From: Nitrospirota bacterium
GTDB taxonomy: Bacteria; Nitrospirota; Thermodesulfovibrionia; Thermodesulfovibrionales; UBA1546
Direction of reading: 5' to 3'
DNA length: 64,000 nucleotides
Assembly: GCA_009773185.1 (NCBI GenBank)
Contig: WPIF01000004.1
Span: 1-64,000 of the forward strand
Positions 47,377-55,005 of this stretch are shown in pieces. Positions within the stretch are counted from its first letter, which is position 1. Every line of letters starts with the position of its first letter. Position numbers and translations under genes: made by a program. The notes under the pieces were generated by a model, which did no database searches, was not told the origin of the DNA, and saw only the letters and a list, made by a program, of their open reading frames with translations.

Positions 47377-49467
47377 ATGACTACAGTAGAAGTTGAGATT
47401 AAAGGCAAGAGGCTGATTATTGAGACAGGCGAGATGGCTAAACAATCAGATGGAGCAGTTGTTTTAAGGTATGGAGACACAGTTGTACTGGCCACGGCAG
47501 TTGCGGCAAAGAAACCCAGGGAAGGGCTTGATTTTTTCCCGCTGACAGTTGATTACCAGGAGAAGACCTATTCGGCCGGCAAGATCCCCGGCGGATTCTT
47601 TAAGAGGGAAGGCAGGCCGACTGAAAAAGAAGTCCTGACATCCCGTCTGATAGACCGCCCGATTCGCCCGCTTTTCCCGAAAGGATTTTATTGTGAAACA
47701 CAGGGTATAGTACAGGTTCTCTCATACGGCGACGAGAATGTATCCGACATACTTGGAATAATCGGCATATCTGCTGCGCTGATGATTTCCGATATCCCGT
47801 TTAAGGGGCCGATTGCAGCTGTTAAGGTGGGAAGGGTTAACGGAGAGTTTATTGTTAATCCGGACCTGTCTGAAGCAGGAAGTGTTGATATAAACCTTGT
47901 TGTTGCCGGGACAGAAAGTTCTGTTCTTATGGTGGAAGGCGAGGCAATGGAAGTTCAGGAGGGGGCGCTCCTTAAGGCTATAGATTATGCACATGCAGAG
48001 ATAAAGCGTATTATTGCAGTGCAGAAAGACCTGAGGGAAAAGGTCGGCAGGGCAAAACGTACGTTAACCCCGCCTGTATTTGATGAGGAACTCAGAAAGA
48101 ATGTAGAGGCGCATGTCCTTGGAAAAATGAAAGATGCGGTCAAGATCCCGGGCAAACAAAGGAGACAGGAGGTGCTTGATATTATGCTGGCTGAAACAAT
48201 CAAGCATTTTAATACACCCGAGAAGGATATGACCAAGGAAATAGCTGATGCATTTTTTGAACTTGAAAAGAACCTTGTTAGAAGGATGATTATAGAGGAA
48301 GGAACCAGGGCTGACGGCAGAAGGCCTGATGAGATAAGGCATATAACCTCAAGGGTAGGGATACTGCCGAGGACTCATGGCTCAGCTCTTTTTGTAAGGG
48401 GCGAGACACAGGCGCTTGCCGTAGCAACACTCGGCACTGCGGATGATGAACAGAGAATAGACTCGCTCGATGGAGAAAGCCACAAGTCATTTATGCTTCA
48501 TTATAATTTCCCGCCGTTCAGCGTTGGAGAGGTCAAACCTCTGCGCTCTCCGGGCAGGCGCGAGATTGGGCATGGAGCGCTTGCTGAAAGGGCATTGAGG
48601 GCTGTAATTCCGTCTAAAGAGGCATTCCCTTACACTATCAGGATTGTCTCGGACATACTTGAATCCAATGGCTCGTCTTCGATGGCAACGGTCTGCGGCG
48701 GAACCCTGGCGCTTATGGATGCAGGGGTGCCGATAAAGTCTCCTGTAGCGGGTATTGCGATGGGATTGATACAGGAAGGCGACAAGAATATTGTTCTTAC
48801 AGATATACTTGGATTGGAAGACCATCTTGGCGACATGGATTTTAAGGTTACAGGAACAGAGAAGGGTGTGACAGCATTCCAGCTTGATGTAAAGACAGGC
48901 GGTATAAACTCCGCTATTATGGAGAAGGCGCTTGAACAGGCAAGACAGGGAAGGCTTCATATACTCGGGAAGATAAAAGAGGTGATTACATCACCGAGGG
49001 AAAAGTTGTCTCCGTACGCACCGCGGATATATACAATGCAGATTAAACAGGAAAAGATAAGGGATGTCATAGGAACAGGCGGCAAGGTTATAAGGGGAAT
49101 AATAGAGCAGACAGGGGTTAAGATAAACATTGATGATGCAGGCGTGATAAACATTGCATCTATTGATGAAACATCAGCCCAGAAGGCAATAGAGATAATA
49201 AACGGAATCATTGCAGAGGCGGAAGTCGGGAGGATATATCTCGGTACGGTGAAGCGTATTGTCGATTTTGGAGCATTTGTAGAGATAATGCCCGGCACCG
49301 AAGGCCTTCTTCATATATCCCAGATAGATGAGAAGAGGATAGCAAAGGTCACGGATGTGCTCCACGAGGGAGAGGAAGTCCTTGTCAAGGTAATTGAGAT
49401 GGACAGGACCGGCAAGATACGTTTAAGCAGAAAAGATGCACTGAGAGAAAAGGCAGCAAAAGAATAG
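47377..49467 (+). CDS. pnp: Polyribonucleotide nucleotidyltransferase (PNPase)
   Basis: 696 aa. Two RNase PH domains contain YGDTVVLATAVAAKKPREG, FFKREGRPTEKE, RTHGSALFVRGETQALA and GDMDFKVTGTEKGVTAFQLD. A KH domain follows (IGTGGKVIRGIIEQTGVKINI), then an S1 domain (GRIYLGTVKRIVDFGAFVEI). It degrades RNA 3' to 5' with phosphate. It is co-transcribed with rpsO. Confidence 0.96.
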   Translation: MTTVEVEIKGKRLIIETGEMAKQSDGAVVLRYGDTVVLATAVAAKKPREGLDFFPLTVDYQEKTYSAGKIPGGFFKREGRPTEKEVLTSRLIDRPIRPLFPKGFYCETQGIVQVLSYGDENVSDILGIIGISAALMISDIPFKGPIAAVKVGRVNGEFIVNPDLSEAGSVDINLVVAGTESSVLMVEGEAMEVQEGALLKAIDYAHAEIKRIIAVQKDLREKVGRAKRTLTPPVFDEELRKNVEAHVLGKMKDAVKIPGKQRRQEVLDIMLAETIKHFNTPEKDMTKEIADAFFELEKNLVRRMIIEEGTRADGRRPDEIRHITSRVGILPRTHGSALFVRGETQALAVATLGTADDEQRIDSLDGESHKSFMLHYNFPPFSVGEVKPLRSPGRREIGHGALAERALRAVIPSKEAFPYTIRIVSDILESNGSSSMATVCGGTLALMDAGVPIKSPVAGIAMGLIQEGDKNIVLTDILGLEDHLGDMDFKVTGTEKGVTAFQLDVKTGGINSAIMEKALEQARQGRLHILGKIKEVITSPREKLSPYAPRIYTMQIKQEKIRDVIGTGGKVIRGIIEQTGVKINIDDAGVINIASIDETSAQKAIEIINGIIAEAEVGRIYLGTVKRIVDFGAFVEIMPGTEGLLHISQIDEKRIAKVTDVLHEGEEVLVKVIEMDRTGKIRLSRKDALREKAAKE

Positions 49468-49557
49468 GTTTTAATTTTAGCTGAAGATTGTCTTGTGCAG
49501 TAAAAAGTAGTGCTGCTTTTCGCTTTTTGTGATATTTTTTGACAGTACTAAGTTTGT

Positions 49558-49697
49558 TAAAGACAGGGCATAGTATTCTCGCTCATTCTCGTCCCGATAA
49601 AATCGGGACTCCGAGGATTTTGCCTCTTTATTATTTAATATGGCTTACTGTTGGAATATCGGCAAAATAAGCCGCTCGGACACAATGCCCTATCTTT
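49558..49697 (+). repeat. Structured dispersed element, copy D
   Basis: Outer arms AAAGACAGGGCATAGT / ACAATGCCCTATCTTT pair with two mismatches. The inner hairpin is TCCCGAT-AAA-ATCGGGA, longer than in other copies and with a different sequence. The core CTCGCTCATTCTCG, CTCCGAGGATTTTGCCTC and ATCGGCAAAATAAGCCGCTC is conserved. Confidence 0.82.
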
Positions 49698-49770
49698 ATG
49701 CCTGAAACAAAAAGCATTCTGAAGCAGACAGGTTACCACTCTTTGCCCATTTCGCTTAGGAAAGGACGTT

Positions 49771-51018
49771 ATGTTCAAAAAAACATATCTTGAAAACGGC
49801 ATGCCTGTGGTTATGGAGCAGATTAAGAATGTCCGCTCTGTTGCTTTAGGCATATGGGTCAGGGTTGGTTCAAGAAACGAGCCGGCTGAAAAGAACGGCA
49901 TATCTCATTTCCTCGAACATATGTTCTTCAAAGGAACACAGAAACGTTCTGCAAAGGATATAGCTGTTGACACTGATTCTATCGGCGGAGACCTCAATGC
50001 GTTCACATCAAGGGAGAGCACGACATTCTATATTAAGGTGCTGGACGAATACTTCGAAAAAGGCAATGAGCTTCTGGCCGATATATTCCTGCATTCTGCA
50101 TTTCCTGAAAACGACGTGGAGAAGGAAAAGGGGATTATCAAGGAAGAGATAAAGATGGTCGAGGATACTCCTGACGATTATATCCATGACCTCTTCAATC
50201 TTGATATATGGGGTGATGAAGGCATAGGACAGGGTGTTCTCGGGAAAAGGAGTACGATTAAAACATTCAAAAGAGAAGACCTCTTAAGCCATATAAAGAA
50301 ATATTACGGCACAAAAGATACGGTAATCGCCTGCGCTGGAAATTTCGAGTTCGATAAGCTTATTGATATGCTGAACCATAACTTCGGCTCTCTGAGGAGA
50401 GGTTCGGAGCCCGAGAAAGGAAAGTCGCCTGTATTTAATAACAGGTTAACAGTCCACAACAAGGAACTTTCAGAAGCTCATCTGTGCATCGGGGTAGAGG
50501 GGTTGCCCCAGGCAAGCGACGAAAGGTATGTGCTTTTTCTCCTTAATACAATCCTGGGCGCCGGCGTGAGTTCGAGGCTCTTTCAGGAGATAAGGGAGAA
50601 AAGAGGGCTTGCATATTCGATATATTCATACATATCTGCATATCTCGACACAGGCCTCTGGGCTGTCTACGCAGGCACAGGCAGGAAGAGGGTTGCTCAG
50701 GTGATGGAACTTATCGTTAAGGAGATGGGGGAACTGGCTGACAATATGACAGAGGCCGAGCTTGAACGGGCCAAGGCGCAGCTTAAGGGCAATCTCATCC
50801 TCGGCCTTGAATCAACGTCCAGCAGGATGCAGAATATAGCAAGGCAGGAAATATACTACGGAAAATATTTTTCTCCTTCTGAGTTGATAAAGGATATAGA
50901 TGCAGTAGATTTAAAGCGTGTGAAGGAACTCTCGAAAAGGCTTATGTCCAAAAACGCCTTTGCTGTTACAGTCTTTGGCCCTGTGAGCGAGGGGGATATT
51001 AAGGGGATAACGGGGTAA
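49771..51018 (+). CDS. M16-family zinc peptidase (mitochondrial processing peptidase-like)
   Basis: 415 aa. The inverted zinc motif is HFLEH in ISHFLEHMFFKG, with the distal Glu in KGIIKEEIKMVEDTPDDY. The second half contains LFLLNTILGAGVSSRLFQEIREKRGLAYS in the usual order. Such proteins act as processing or salvage peptidases. The last 19 residues (FAVTVFGPVSEGDIKGITG) recur in diverged form at 52070-52129, beyond a toxin pair. Confidence 0.9.
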   Translation: MFKKTYLENGMPVVMEQIKNVRSVALGIWVRVGSRNEPAEKNGISHFLEHMFFKGTQKRSAKDIAVDTDSIGGDLNAFTSRESTTFYIKVLDEYFEKGNELLADIFLHSAFPENDVEKEKGIIKEEIKMVEDTPDDYIHDLFNLDIWGDEGIGQGVLGKRSTIKTFKREDLLSHIKKYYGTKDTVIACAGNFEFDKLIDMLNHNFGSLRRGSEPEKGKSPVFNNRLTVHNKELSEAHLCIGVEGLPQASDERYVLFLLNTILGAGVSSRLFQEIREKRGLAYSIYSYISAYLDTGLWAVYAGTGRKRVAQVMELIVKEMGELADNMTEAELERAKAQLKGNLILGLESTSSRMQNIARQEIYYGKYFSPSELIKDIDAVDLKRVKELSKRLMSKNAFAVTVFGPVSEGDIKGITG

Positions 51019-51043
51019 CGTATTTGCATTTCAGGTTGGTAGC

Positions 51044-51170
51044 CTTCTAACTCCCCTCCTTGGTTAAGGAGGGGAACAAGGGGTGGTTTGATTAGAATGA
51101 ATCTCCTTTCCCCACTTACCACCCTGTCCTTCGGACACCCCTCCTAAAATAGGAGGGGAGCTATAAGAAG
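51044..51170. repeat. Paired-hairpin CCCCTCC repeat
   Basis: Two hairpins, CTCCCCTCCTTGGTTAAGGAGGGG and the inverted CCCCTCCTAAAATAGGAGGGG, lie in opposite orientation. The outer ends CTTCT...AGAAG and the GGGGTGG / CCACCCTGTCC segments also pair. Related smaller hairpins sit inside the structured elements at 5587 and 27145. Confidence 0.7.
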
Positions 51171-51235
51171 CTTTTACTTTGCCCGCTTACTTTGAGAAAG
51201 AACCAGATTAATGTCGTCATGACCTATACACACCC

Positions 51236-51270
51236 TTGATTTTATAATGTAAAGTAGCTACAATAGCTAC
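51236..51270 (+). promoter_or_regulatory. Promoter with internal palindromic operator for the second Phd-VapC pair
   Basis: TTGATT and TACAAT are 17 bp apart. The -10 lies inside the palindrome GTAGCTA-CAA-TAGCTAC (51254-51270), a good autoregulatory operator. AGGAGGTG precedes the start codon. Confidence 0.7.
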
Positions 51271-51292
51271 ATAATAATCAAGGAGGTGAAGT

Positions 51293-51577
51293 ATGCATCA
51301 GGTAGGAATAAAAGAGCTAAAAAACAGACTGACGTATTATCTTGGTCTCACCAAAAAAGGCGACAGTATAGTGGTTACGGACAGAGGGATGCCTGTGGCC
51401 GTGCTGCACAACCTTGATGCAGTTGAAGAAAACGCCGGCATAGAAGAAAGACTCGCGAGCCTGGCAAAACAGGGAAAGATAAGACTGCCCTTAATAAATG
51501 CCAGATTGAAACCGTTTAAGCCAATAAAAGTTAAGGGGAAACCGGTGTCTGAGACCATTATCGAGGAAAGAAGATGA
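51293..51577 (+). CDS. Phd/YefM-family antitoxin
   Basis: 94 aa. The Phd fold opens MHQVGIKELKNRLTYYLGL and contains GDSIVVTDRGMPVAVLH. The tail (LPLINARLKPFKPIKVKG) is the likely toxin-binding part. It overlaps the PIN gene by 4 bp, and its promoter holds a palindrome that it probably binds. The pair lies between the M16 gene and a second copy of the M16 3' end. Confidence 0.85.
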   Translation: MHQVGIKELKNRLTYYLGLTKKGDSIVVTDRGMPVAVLHNLDAVEENAGIEERLASLAKQGKIRLPLINARLKPFKPIKVKGKPVSETIIEERR

Positions 51578-52008
51578 TATATTTTGACACGAGCGCATTA
51601 GCCAAGAAATATATCATTGAGGCCGGTTCCGAAGGAATCGCCAGGCTTATGACCGGAAAAGCCATTATGGCAACGTCCAAATTAACCTACCCCGAAATGC
51701 TGTCTGCGCTTACAAGACGCAGCAGAGAAGGTGATATACCGCATTCGAAATTAAAAGAGTTGCTGACTGAATTTGAGACTGACTGGAAGTGCCTTCTCAT
51801 CATTGATTTTCAGGATGAACTTCTTGTCAGTATAAAGAGACTGATAGAAAAATATTATCTCAGGGCCGCAGACAGCATCCATCTCGCCTCTGCATTGTGG
51901 CTGAAACACTCAATAAAGGAAAACATTACTTTTGCGGCATCTGATACAAATCTCCTGAACGCAGCAAGGGCTGAAAAGTTATCCGTATTTAATCCGCAGG
52001 ACTCCTGA
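51574..52008 (+). CDS. vapC: VapC PIN-domain toxin
   Basis: 144 aa. It opens MIYFDTSALAKKYIIEAGSE, has LTYPEMLSALTRR, and ends with RAADSIHLASALWL and TFAASDTNLLNAARAE, giving the four acidic positions of the PIN site. It is likely an RNA-cutting toxin held by the upstream Phd protein. Confidence 0.87.
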   Translation: MIYFDTSALAKKYIIEAGSEGIARLMTGKAIMATSKLTYPEMLSALTRRSREGDIPHSKLKELLTEFETDWKCLLIIDFQDELLVSIKRLIEKYYLRAADSIHLASALWLKHSIKENITFAASDTNLLNAARAEKLSVFNPQDS

Positions 52009-52069
52009 TTCATAGCGTATTTGTCAGTAAAAATTTGCTTGACAGTGCCGTGTCCCTCTTTTGTTTCCC

Positions 52070-52129
52070 TTCGCTGTCACAGTCCTCGGCCCTCTGAATG
52101 AGGGGGATATAAAGGGGGTAGTGGGGTAA
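52070..52129 (+). pseudogene. Diverged second copy of the M16 peptidase 3' end
   Basis: The frame reads FAVTVLGPLNEGDIKGVVG then TAA, against FAVTVFGPVSEGDIKGITG at the end of the intact gene. The differences are partly silent, as between homologues from related strains. No further M16 sequence lies upstream. Its stop codon coincides with the edge of the putative cassette array. Confidence 0.75.
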
Positions 52130-52186
52130 CACGCGCGTGACGCGCCGCCTTCTGGCGCGTCGCTGTCGAGGCGCTGGTTGTTGCTC
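52125..52186 (-). other. Putative attC site at the end of the cassette array
   Basis: On the minus strand, CAACAACCAGCGCC, then GACGCGCC-AGAAGGC-GGCGCGTC (8-bp perfect stem) and CACGCGCGTGTTACCCC follow in attC order. The GTTACCC end lies on the stop codon of the M16 remnant. The core fit is imperfect, so this is a candidate only. Confidence 0.5.
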
Positions 52187-52197
52187 GATATGCTTCT

Positions 52198-53124
52198 CTA
52201 CTTTGACTTTACACTCAAGTCTGTTTTGTAAAGCCTTATTGCTTCTGAAATTGTTTTAACATTAATGAGATCTAGCGTTTTGTAGCCATCTGGCTTGCGG
52301 AAATAAATCATCATGGTTTGCGGTTTAGCTATCTTTTGCCCCGTTGTATCAGCTACGATGATGCTTATGTGAAGGTAATATCCATTTTGTTGGGGAATTA
52401 TGGATTCTACACAAGCTGGAGCCGTTCTTCCATCGCCACCTTCTCCACAGTCATTTACTTCCCACGTGGCTTTTCCGCCACACGTAAATGTATTTTCTAA
52501 CCACTGAGGAATAACTATATCGGGTAGTCCTTTCTCCAAGACCCCTGCTTTCGTTTTTTTAACGATATTTATATAGTCTGAATCCTGAATTTGGGCGATT
52601 GAATCTTCTTTATTAATGCATTTGCAGCCACCAAGTTTTTTACAGAAGTCCTTATATTGTTGATATGCTTGAAACCCATCGACTGCAGGCTCGGTATATA
52701 CTATCGCTTCTTTTTCGACATCGAATATAACATCATCAATGGCAATTCTGCCCCACCATATTCTAATGAAAAGCAGTTTTTCATTTATCCATTTGATGTC
52801 AGAAACACCAAATACGTCCGTAATTTTAATTACTGTAAGGTGATCTTTCTCGGCATAAATTGATATGGTTACGTCAGGTCTGAACCCTTCGTTTTTGTAA
52901 GAGTAACCCTTATTGGGAGAAACATTTTCGAACTTGACAGGCTTTTCAATTTTAACTTTTTCGATTTTGAAATTTTGTGGTAGTTTCTTCCAGTTGTCTA
53001 TATTGTGCACTATGCGTGCCTCGGACCAACAATCTGGCGGTAACCCCGGCCAATTTGTGGTAGCGGCCAAGACCACATCAGATATCGAAAGAAATGTCAT
53101 AAAAAGATAAAGTGTTTTGAACAT
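52198..53124 (-). CDS. Hypothetical secreted protein (cassette gene 1)
   Basis: 308 aa with a signal peptide (FKTLYLFMTFLSISDVVLA), then ATTNWPGLPPDCWSEARIVH. I recognise no family. Six cysteines are in DFCKKLGGCKCINK, TFTCGG, NDCGEGG and PACVES, suggesting disulfides. Several strands suggest a beta-rich periplasmic or extracellular protein. Codon use differs from the housekeeping genes around the array. It lies between two putative attC sites and has no promoter of its own visible. Confidence 0.6.
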   Translation of the reverse strand: MFKTLYLFMTFLSISDVVLAATTNWPGLPPDCWSEARIVHNIDNWKKLPQNFKIEKVKIEKPVKFENVSPNKGYSYKNEGFRPDVTISIYAEKDHLTVIKITDVFGVSDIKWINEKLLFIRIWWGRIAIDDVIFDVEKEAIVYTEPAVDGFQAYQQYKDFCKKLGGCKCINKEDSIAQIQDSDYINIVKKTKAGVLEKGLPDIVIPQWLENTFTCGGKATWEVNDCGEGGDGRTAPACVESIIPQQNGYYLHISIIVADTTGQKIAKPQTMMIYFRKPDGYKTLDLINVKTISEAIRLYKTDLSVKSK

Positions 53125-53133
53125 ATCACTTCC

Positions 53134-53192
53134 TGATAACGGTTCAAGCGTCAGCCGGTTTTTCGGCTCAACGCGGTGGGTAGCGGTTGCCT
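53134..53192 (-). other. Putative attC site between cassette genes 2 and 1
   Basis: Minus strand: GGCAACCGC, then GCGTTGAGCCG-AAAAA-CCGGCTGACGC and TTGAACCGTTATCA. GTTGAGCCG with a facing CGGCTGA and a GTTAT core is the usual attC look. The inner stem is short and slightly bulged. Confidence 0.55.
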
Positions 53193-53193
53193 C

Positions 53194-53721
53194 TCATTTA
53201 ACACCATCACATCCACCCTTCACTTCAGGTTCATTTCGAAAATGTTGATACTTATTGCTGACCCACCGCCATACCGGATGACAGAATCCCGGACCCCCAA
53301 ATTTAAGGTCTGGAAACCCTTTGTTCTTTGTCGATAGTTTCTCATACTCGATTGCAGGAAAGCCGAGGTTGTCGATGTATTTTCCCGATGTTCCTTTGAT
53401 GAGAAGAGAGACCGTTGCACCGGCCTGTCCAGAAGTACATGTATTCCCCCATGTGACGAATACTTCCTCGATGCCATCTCCGTTCAAATCGTCGATTTTG
53501 ACATTTGGAGACACATCGGCCCCACAAGTCTCATCAGTTATAAACTTCTTGTCCTTTGATAAATGAAAACCGAGCACCTTAAATATTTGCTGTTTCTCTG
53601 TTGTTGTCAGCTTGGAGGTTGTTCCTTGGAATAGCAGTTCGTATCCCTCGGTGGCCATCGCTGAACTGCTGAATATTGCCACCACAGCGAGTATGGTAAA
53701 AATCATTATGTGTTTAATCAT
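53194..53721 (-). CDS. Hypothetical secreted protein (cassette gene 2)
   Basis: 175 aa with a signal peptide (HIMIFTILAVVAIFSSSAMA). The segment VKIDDLNGDGIEEVFVTWGN resembles an FG-GAP or EF-hand-like DxNxDG calcium loop. Cysteines in DETCGAD, NTCTSG, GFCHPVW and GGCDG could form disulfides. No family is recognised. It lies within the putative cassette array in the same orientation as its neighbours. Confidence 0.6.
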   Translation of the reverse strand: MIKHIMIFTILAVVAIFSSSAMATEGYELLFQGTTSKLTTTEKQQIFKVLGFHLSKDKKFITDETCGADVSPNVKIDDLNGDGIEEVFVTWGNTCTSGQAGATVSLLIKGTSGKYIDNLGFPAIEYEKLSTKNKGFPDLKFGGPGFCHPVWRWVSNKYQHFRNEPEVKGGCDGVK

Positions 53722-53729
53722 TTTCTTCT

Positions 53730-53763
53730 CCGCTAACCGCCTCGACCCGAATGGTTATTCTTT
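53730..53763 (-). other. Degenerate attC-like sequence between cassette genes 3 and 2
   Basis: Minus strand AATAACCATTCGGGTCGAGG followed by CGGTTAGCGG gives a short TAACC...GGTTA inverted pair with a GTTAGC core. The internal stem typical of attC is missing. It may be a decayed site or chance. Confidence 0.3.
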
Positions 53764-53773
53764 TCTGCGTAAC

Positions 53774-54358
53774 CTATAGTTTGCCCCAAAAGAACGAGTC
53801 CTTACGACTCACGATATCAAGTGTATACAGACGCTCTTCATCTTTTGGTCCATTTGACAAAGAGTTAAGCTCCACAATATTCTGGCCAAAATCGAATGCC
53901 AATATAGTTATCTTCTTGTATGCTCGTGTGGAATATTTGTCAGCTTGAATACCAGCACATTTCTGTTTACTTGATAGATCGGCGAGAACCCTTCTTAGTG
54001 TGGTAAATAGTACGACGGTGTTCCGGCTACCGTAAGAGTGATTGCGTATGGTAATAGGCCCATTATCTAAGACCCCAATAACGACTTCATGAGGTGAATC
54101 GCCTGTTTGTCTTAGAATAATGGATTTCTTATCAGTTTCACATCTGATAACGCCTTTCCCGATCTTGTTTATTTCGGAATATAGCGCCTCGATTGCCTTG
54201 ATTGTTGCATAATCATGTTTCTGAATGATTTGAGGATATGTTTGGTCAGAAATGATTTGGTCAGAAGGTCGATATATGTCTTTCAAGTTCGCCGACATCG
54301 AACTTGTTGCGATTGTCGATACGAAAGCGAGTGCAATTATGAACCTCCTCAGCAGCAT
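53774..54358 (-). CDS. Hypothetical secreted protein (cassette gene 3)
   Basis: 194 aa with a signal peptide (RRFIIALAFVSTIATSSMSA). The rest has mixed helices and strands (KHDYATIKAIEALYSEINKI, SPHEVVIGVLDNGPITIRNH) and two cysteines. No family is recognised. It ends with a Lys-Leu tail. A putative attC lies just upstream (54379-54445), between it and the lead gene. Confidence 0.6.
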   Translation of the reverse strand: MLLRRFIIALAFVSTIATSSMSANLKDIYRPSDQIISDQTYPQIIQKHDYATIKAIEALYSEINKIGKGVIRCETDKKSIILRQTGDSPHEVVIGVLDNGPITIRNHSYGSRNTVVLFTTLRRVLADLSSKQKCAGIQADKYSTRAYKKITILAFDFGQNIVELNSLSNGPKDEERLYTLDIVSRKDSFFWGKL

Positions 54359-54378
54359 ATTATCTGCCTTCTCCTTTG

Positions 54379-54445
54379 CCGATAACGCGAAAGCTCATGG
54401 GGAGTGGGGCCGTATCCCGCGATTCCATGAAGTGCTTCGTTAAGC
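54379..54445 (-). other. Putative attC site between cassette genes 4 and 3
   Basis: The best site of the array. Minus strand: GCTTAAC (fits RYYYAAC), GAAGC, ACTTCATGG, a central GC-rich hairpin, CCATGAGCT, TTCGC, GTTATCG. The two half-sites pair with one extra T (ACTTCATGG against AGCTCATGG), as the extrahelical base of attC sites requires. The length is 67 nt. Confidence 0.65.
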
Positions 54446-54464
54446 TGAAAAATGTCTTTAATCT

Positions 54465-54845
54465 TCATTTTTTCAACCTGGACTTTAAAACAGCCTTATA
54501 AGGTAGCAACTCACCTTCTGTTGGCTCATACCATTGAATTTGTTTTGTTGTGCGATTTACTCTGAAGCGATCTACTACCGGTGCCGTATTAGGATCGCCG
54601 GGACACCTACCTCCGTGTTTTTCTCGAATTGCAAAATCGAAATAGTCCTTATTTTTTTCCTCAATAATGAAAGAAAGACAAGACATTGTGGTCCAACTGT
54701 TGTAAAGTTTATCTTTCTGAATTCTCAACTGCAAAATATTTAAAGCTTGCTCTTCAATAAGTTGGTTTCCGGCAGTCGCATCGGAATTAGGGCAAATAAT
54801 ACAGAGTGAAAAGCACAGAACAAAACATAATAAGTATATCCTCAT
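54465..54845 (-). CDS. Hypothetical secreted protein (cassette gene 4, lead)
   Basis: 126 aa with a signal peptide (IYLLCFVLCFSLCIICP). It contains LIEEQALNILQLRIQKDKLY, MSCLSFIIEEKNKDYFDFAI, REKHGGRCPGDPNTAPVVDR and FRVNRTTKQIQWYEPTEGEL. No family is named, but this style of small periplasmic protein is common in integron cassettes. The start at 54845 is chosen for the signal peptide; the longer open frame reaches 54962. It is preceded by a promoter (54893-54921) that could drive the array. Confidence 0.65.
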   Translation of the reverse strand: MRIYLLCFVLCFSLCIICPNSDATAGNQLIEEQALNILQLRIQKDKLYNSWTTMSCLSFIIEEKNKDYFDFAIREKHGGRCPGDPNTAPVVDRFRVNRTTKQIQWYEPTEGELLPYKAVLKSRLKK

Positions 54846-54863
54846 AGTATTTGCCTCTTTTAT

Positions 54864-54870
54864 GCTTAAC
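54864..54870 (-). other. attC/attI-like core at the start of the array
   Basis: Minus strand GTTAAGC matches GTTRRRY. It lies in a small inverted repeat (GCTTAATAACAGTGTTAAGC) between the promoter and gene 4, and may mark the upstream edge of the array. Confidence 0.35.
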
Positions 54871-54892
54871 ACTGTTATTAAGCGACAGAACA

Positions 54893-54921
54893 AGTGTAGC
54901 AAAAATAAGCTTTTTTGTGAA
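54893..54921 (-). promoter_or_regulatory. Promoter reading into the cassette array
   Basis: Minus strand TTCACA and TACACT are exactly 17 bp apart, about 48 bp before gene 4. It is the only convincing promoter found for the four minus-strand genes. Confidence 0.6.
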
Positions 54922-54966
54922 ATAAAATTGCCATAACCACTAAACCTGACCAATCCACTCAACTAA

Positions 54967-54999
54967 ATACTTGACAAGGTTAGTAGGGTATTTTAAAAT
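54967..54999 (+). promoter_or_regulatory. iscR promoter overlapped by an IscR type-1 box
   Basis: TTGACA and TAAAAT are 17 bp apart. A 25-bp sequence from 54967 to 54991 (ATACTTGAC...AGTAGGGTAT) fits the IscR type-1 consensus at about 21 positions. It covers the -35, so the regulator should repress itself. The -10 ends 6 bp before the ATG, implying an almost leaderless mRNA. Confidence 0.7.
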
Positions 55000-55005
55000 T
55001 ATCCT

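Noticed and set aside
48487-48960. Long minus-strand open frame within pnp
   Set aside because: It is antisense to a fully conserved PNPase; the composition (Cys/His/Arg-rich) is typical of shadow frames.
53730-53763. Third internal attC site
   Set aside because: Only the outer cores and a 5-bp pairing are present; the inner stem is missing, so it is listed with low confidence and not used as main evidence.
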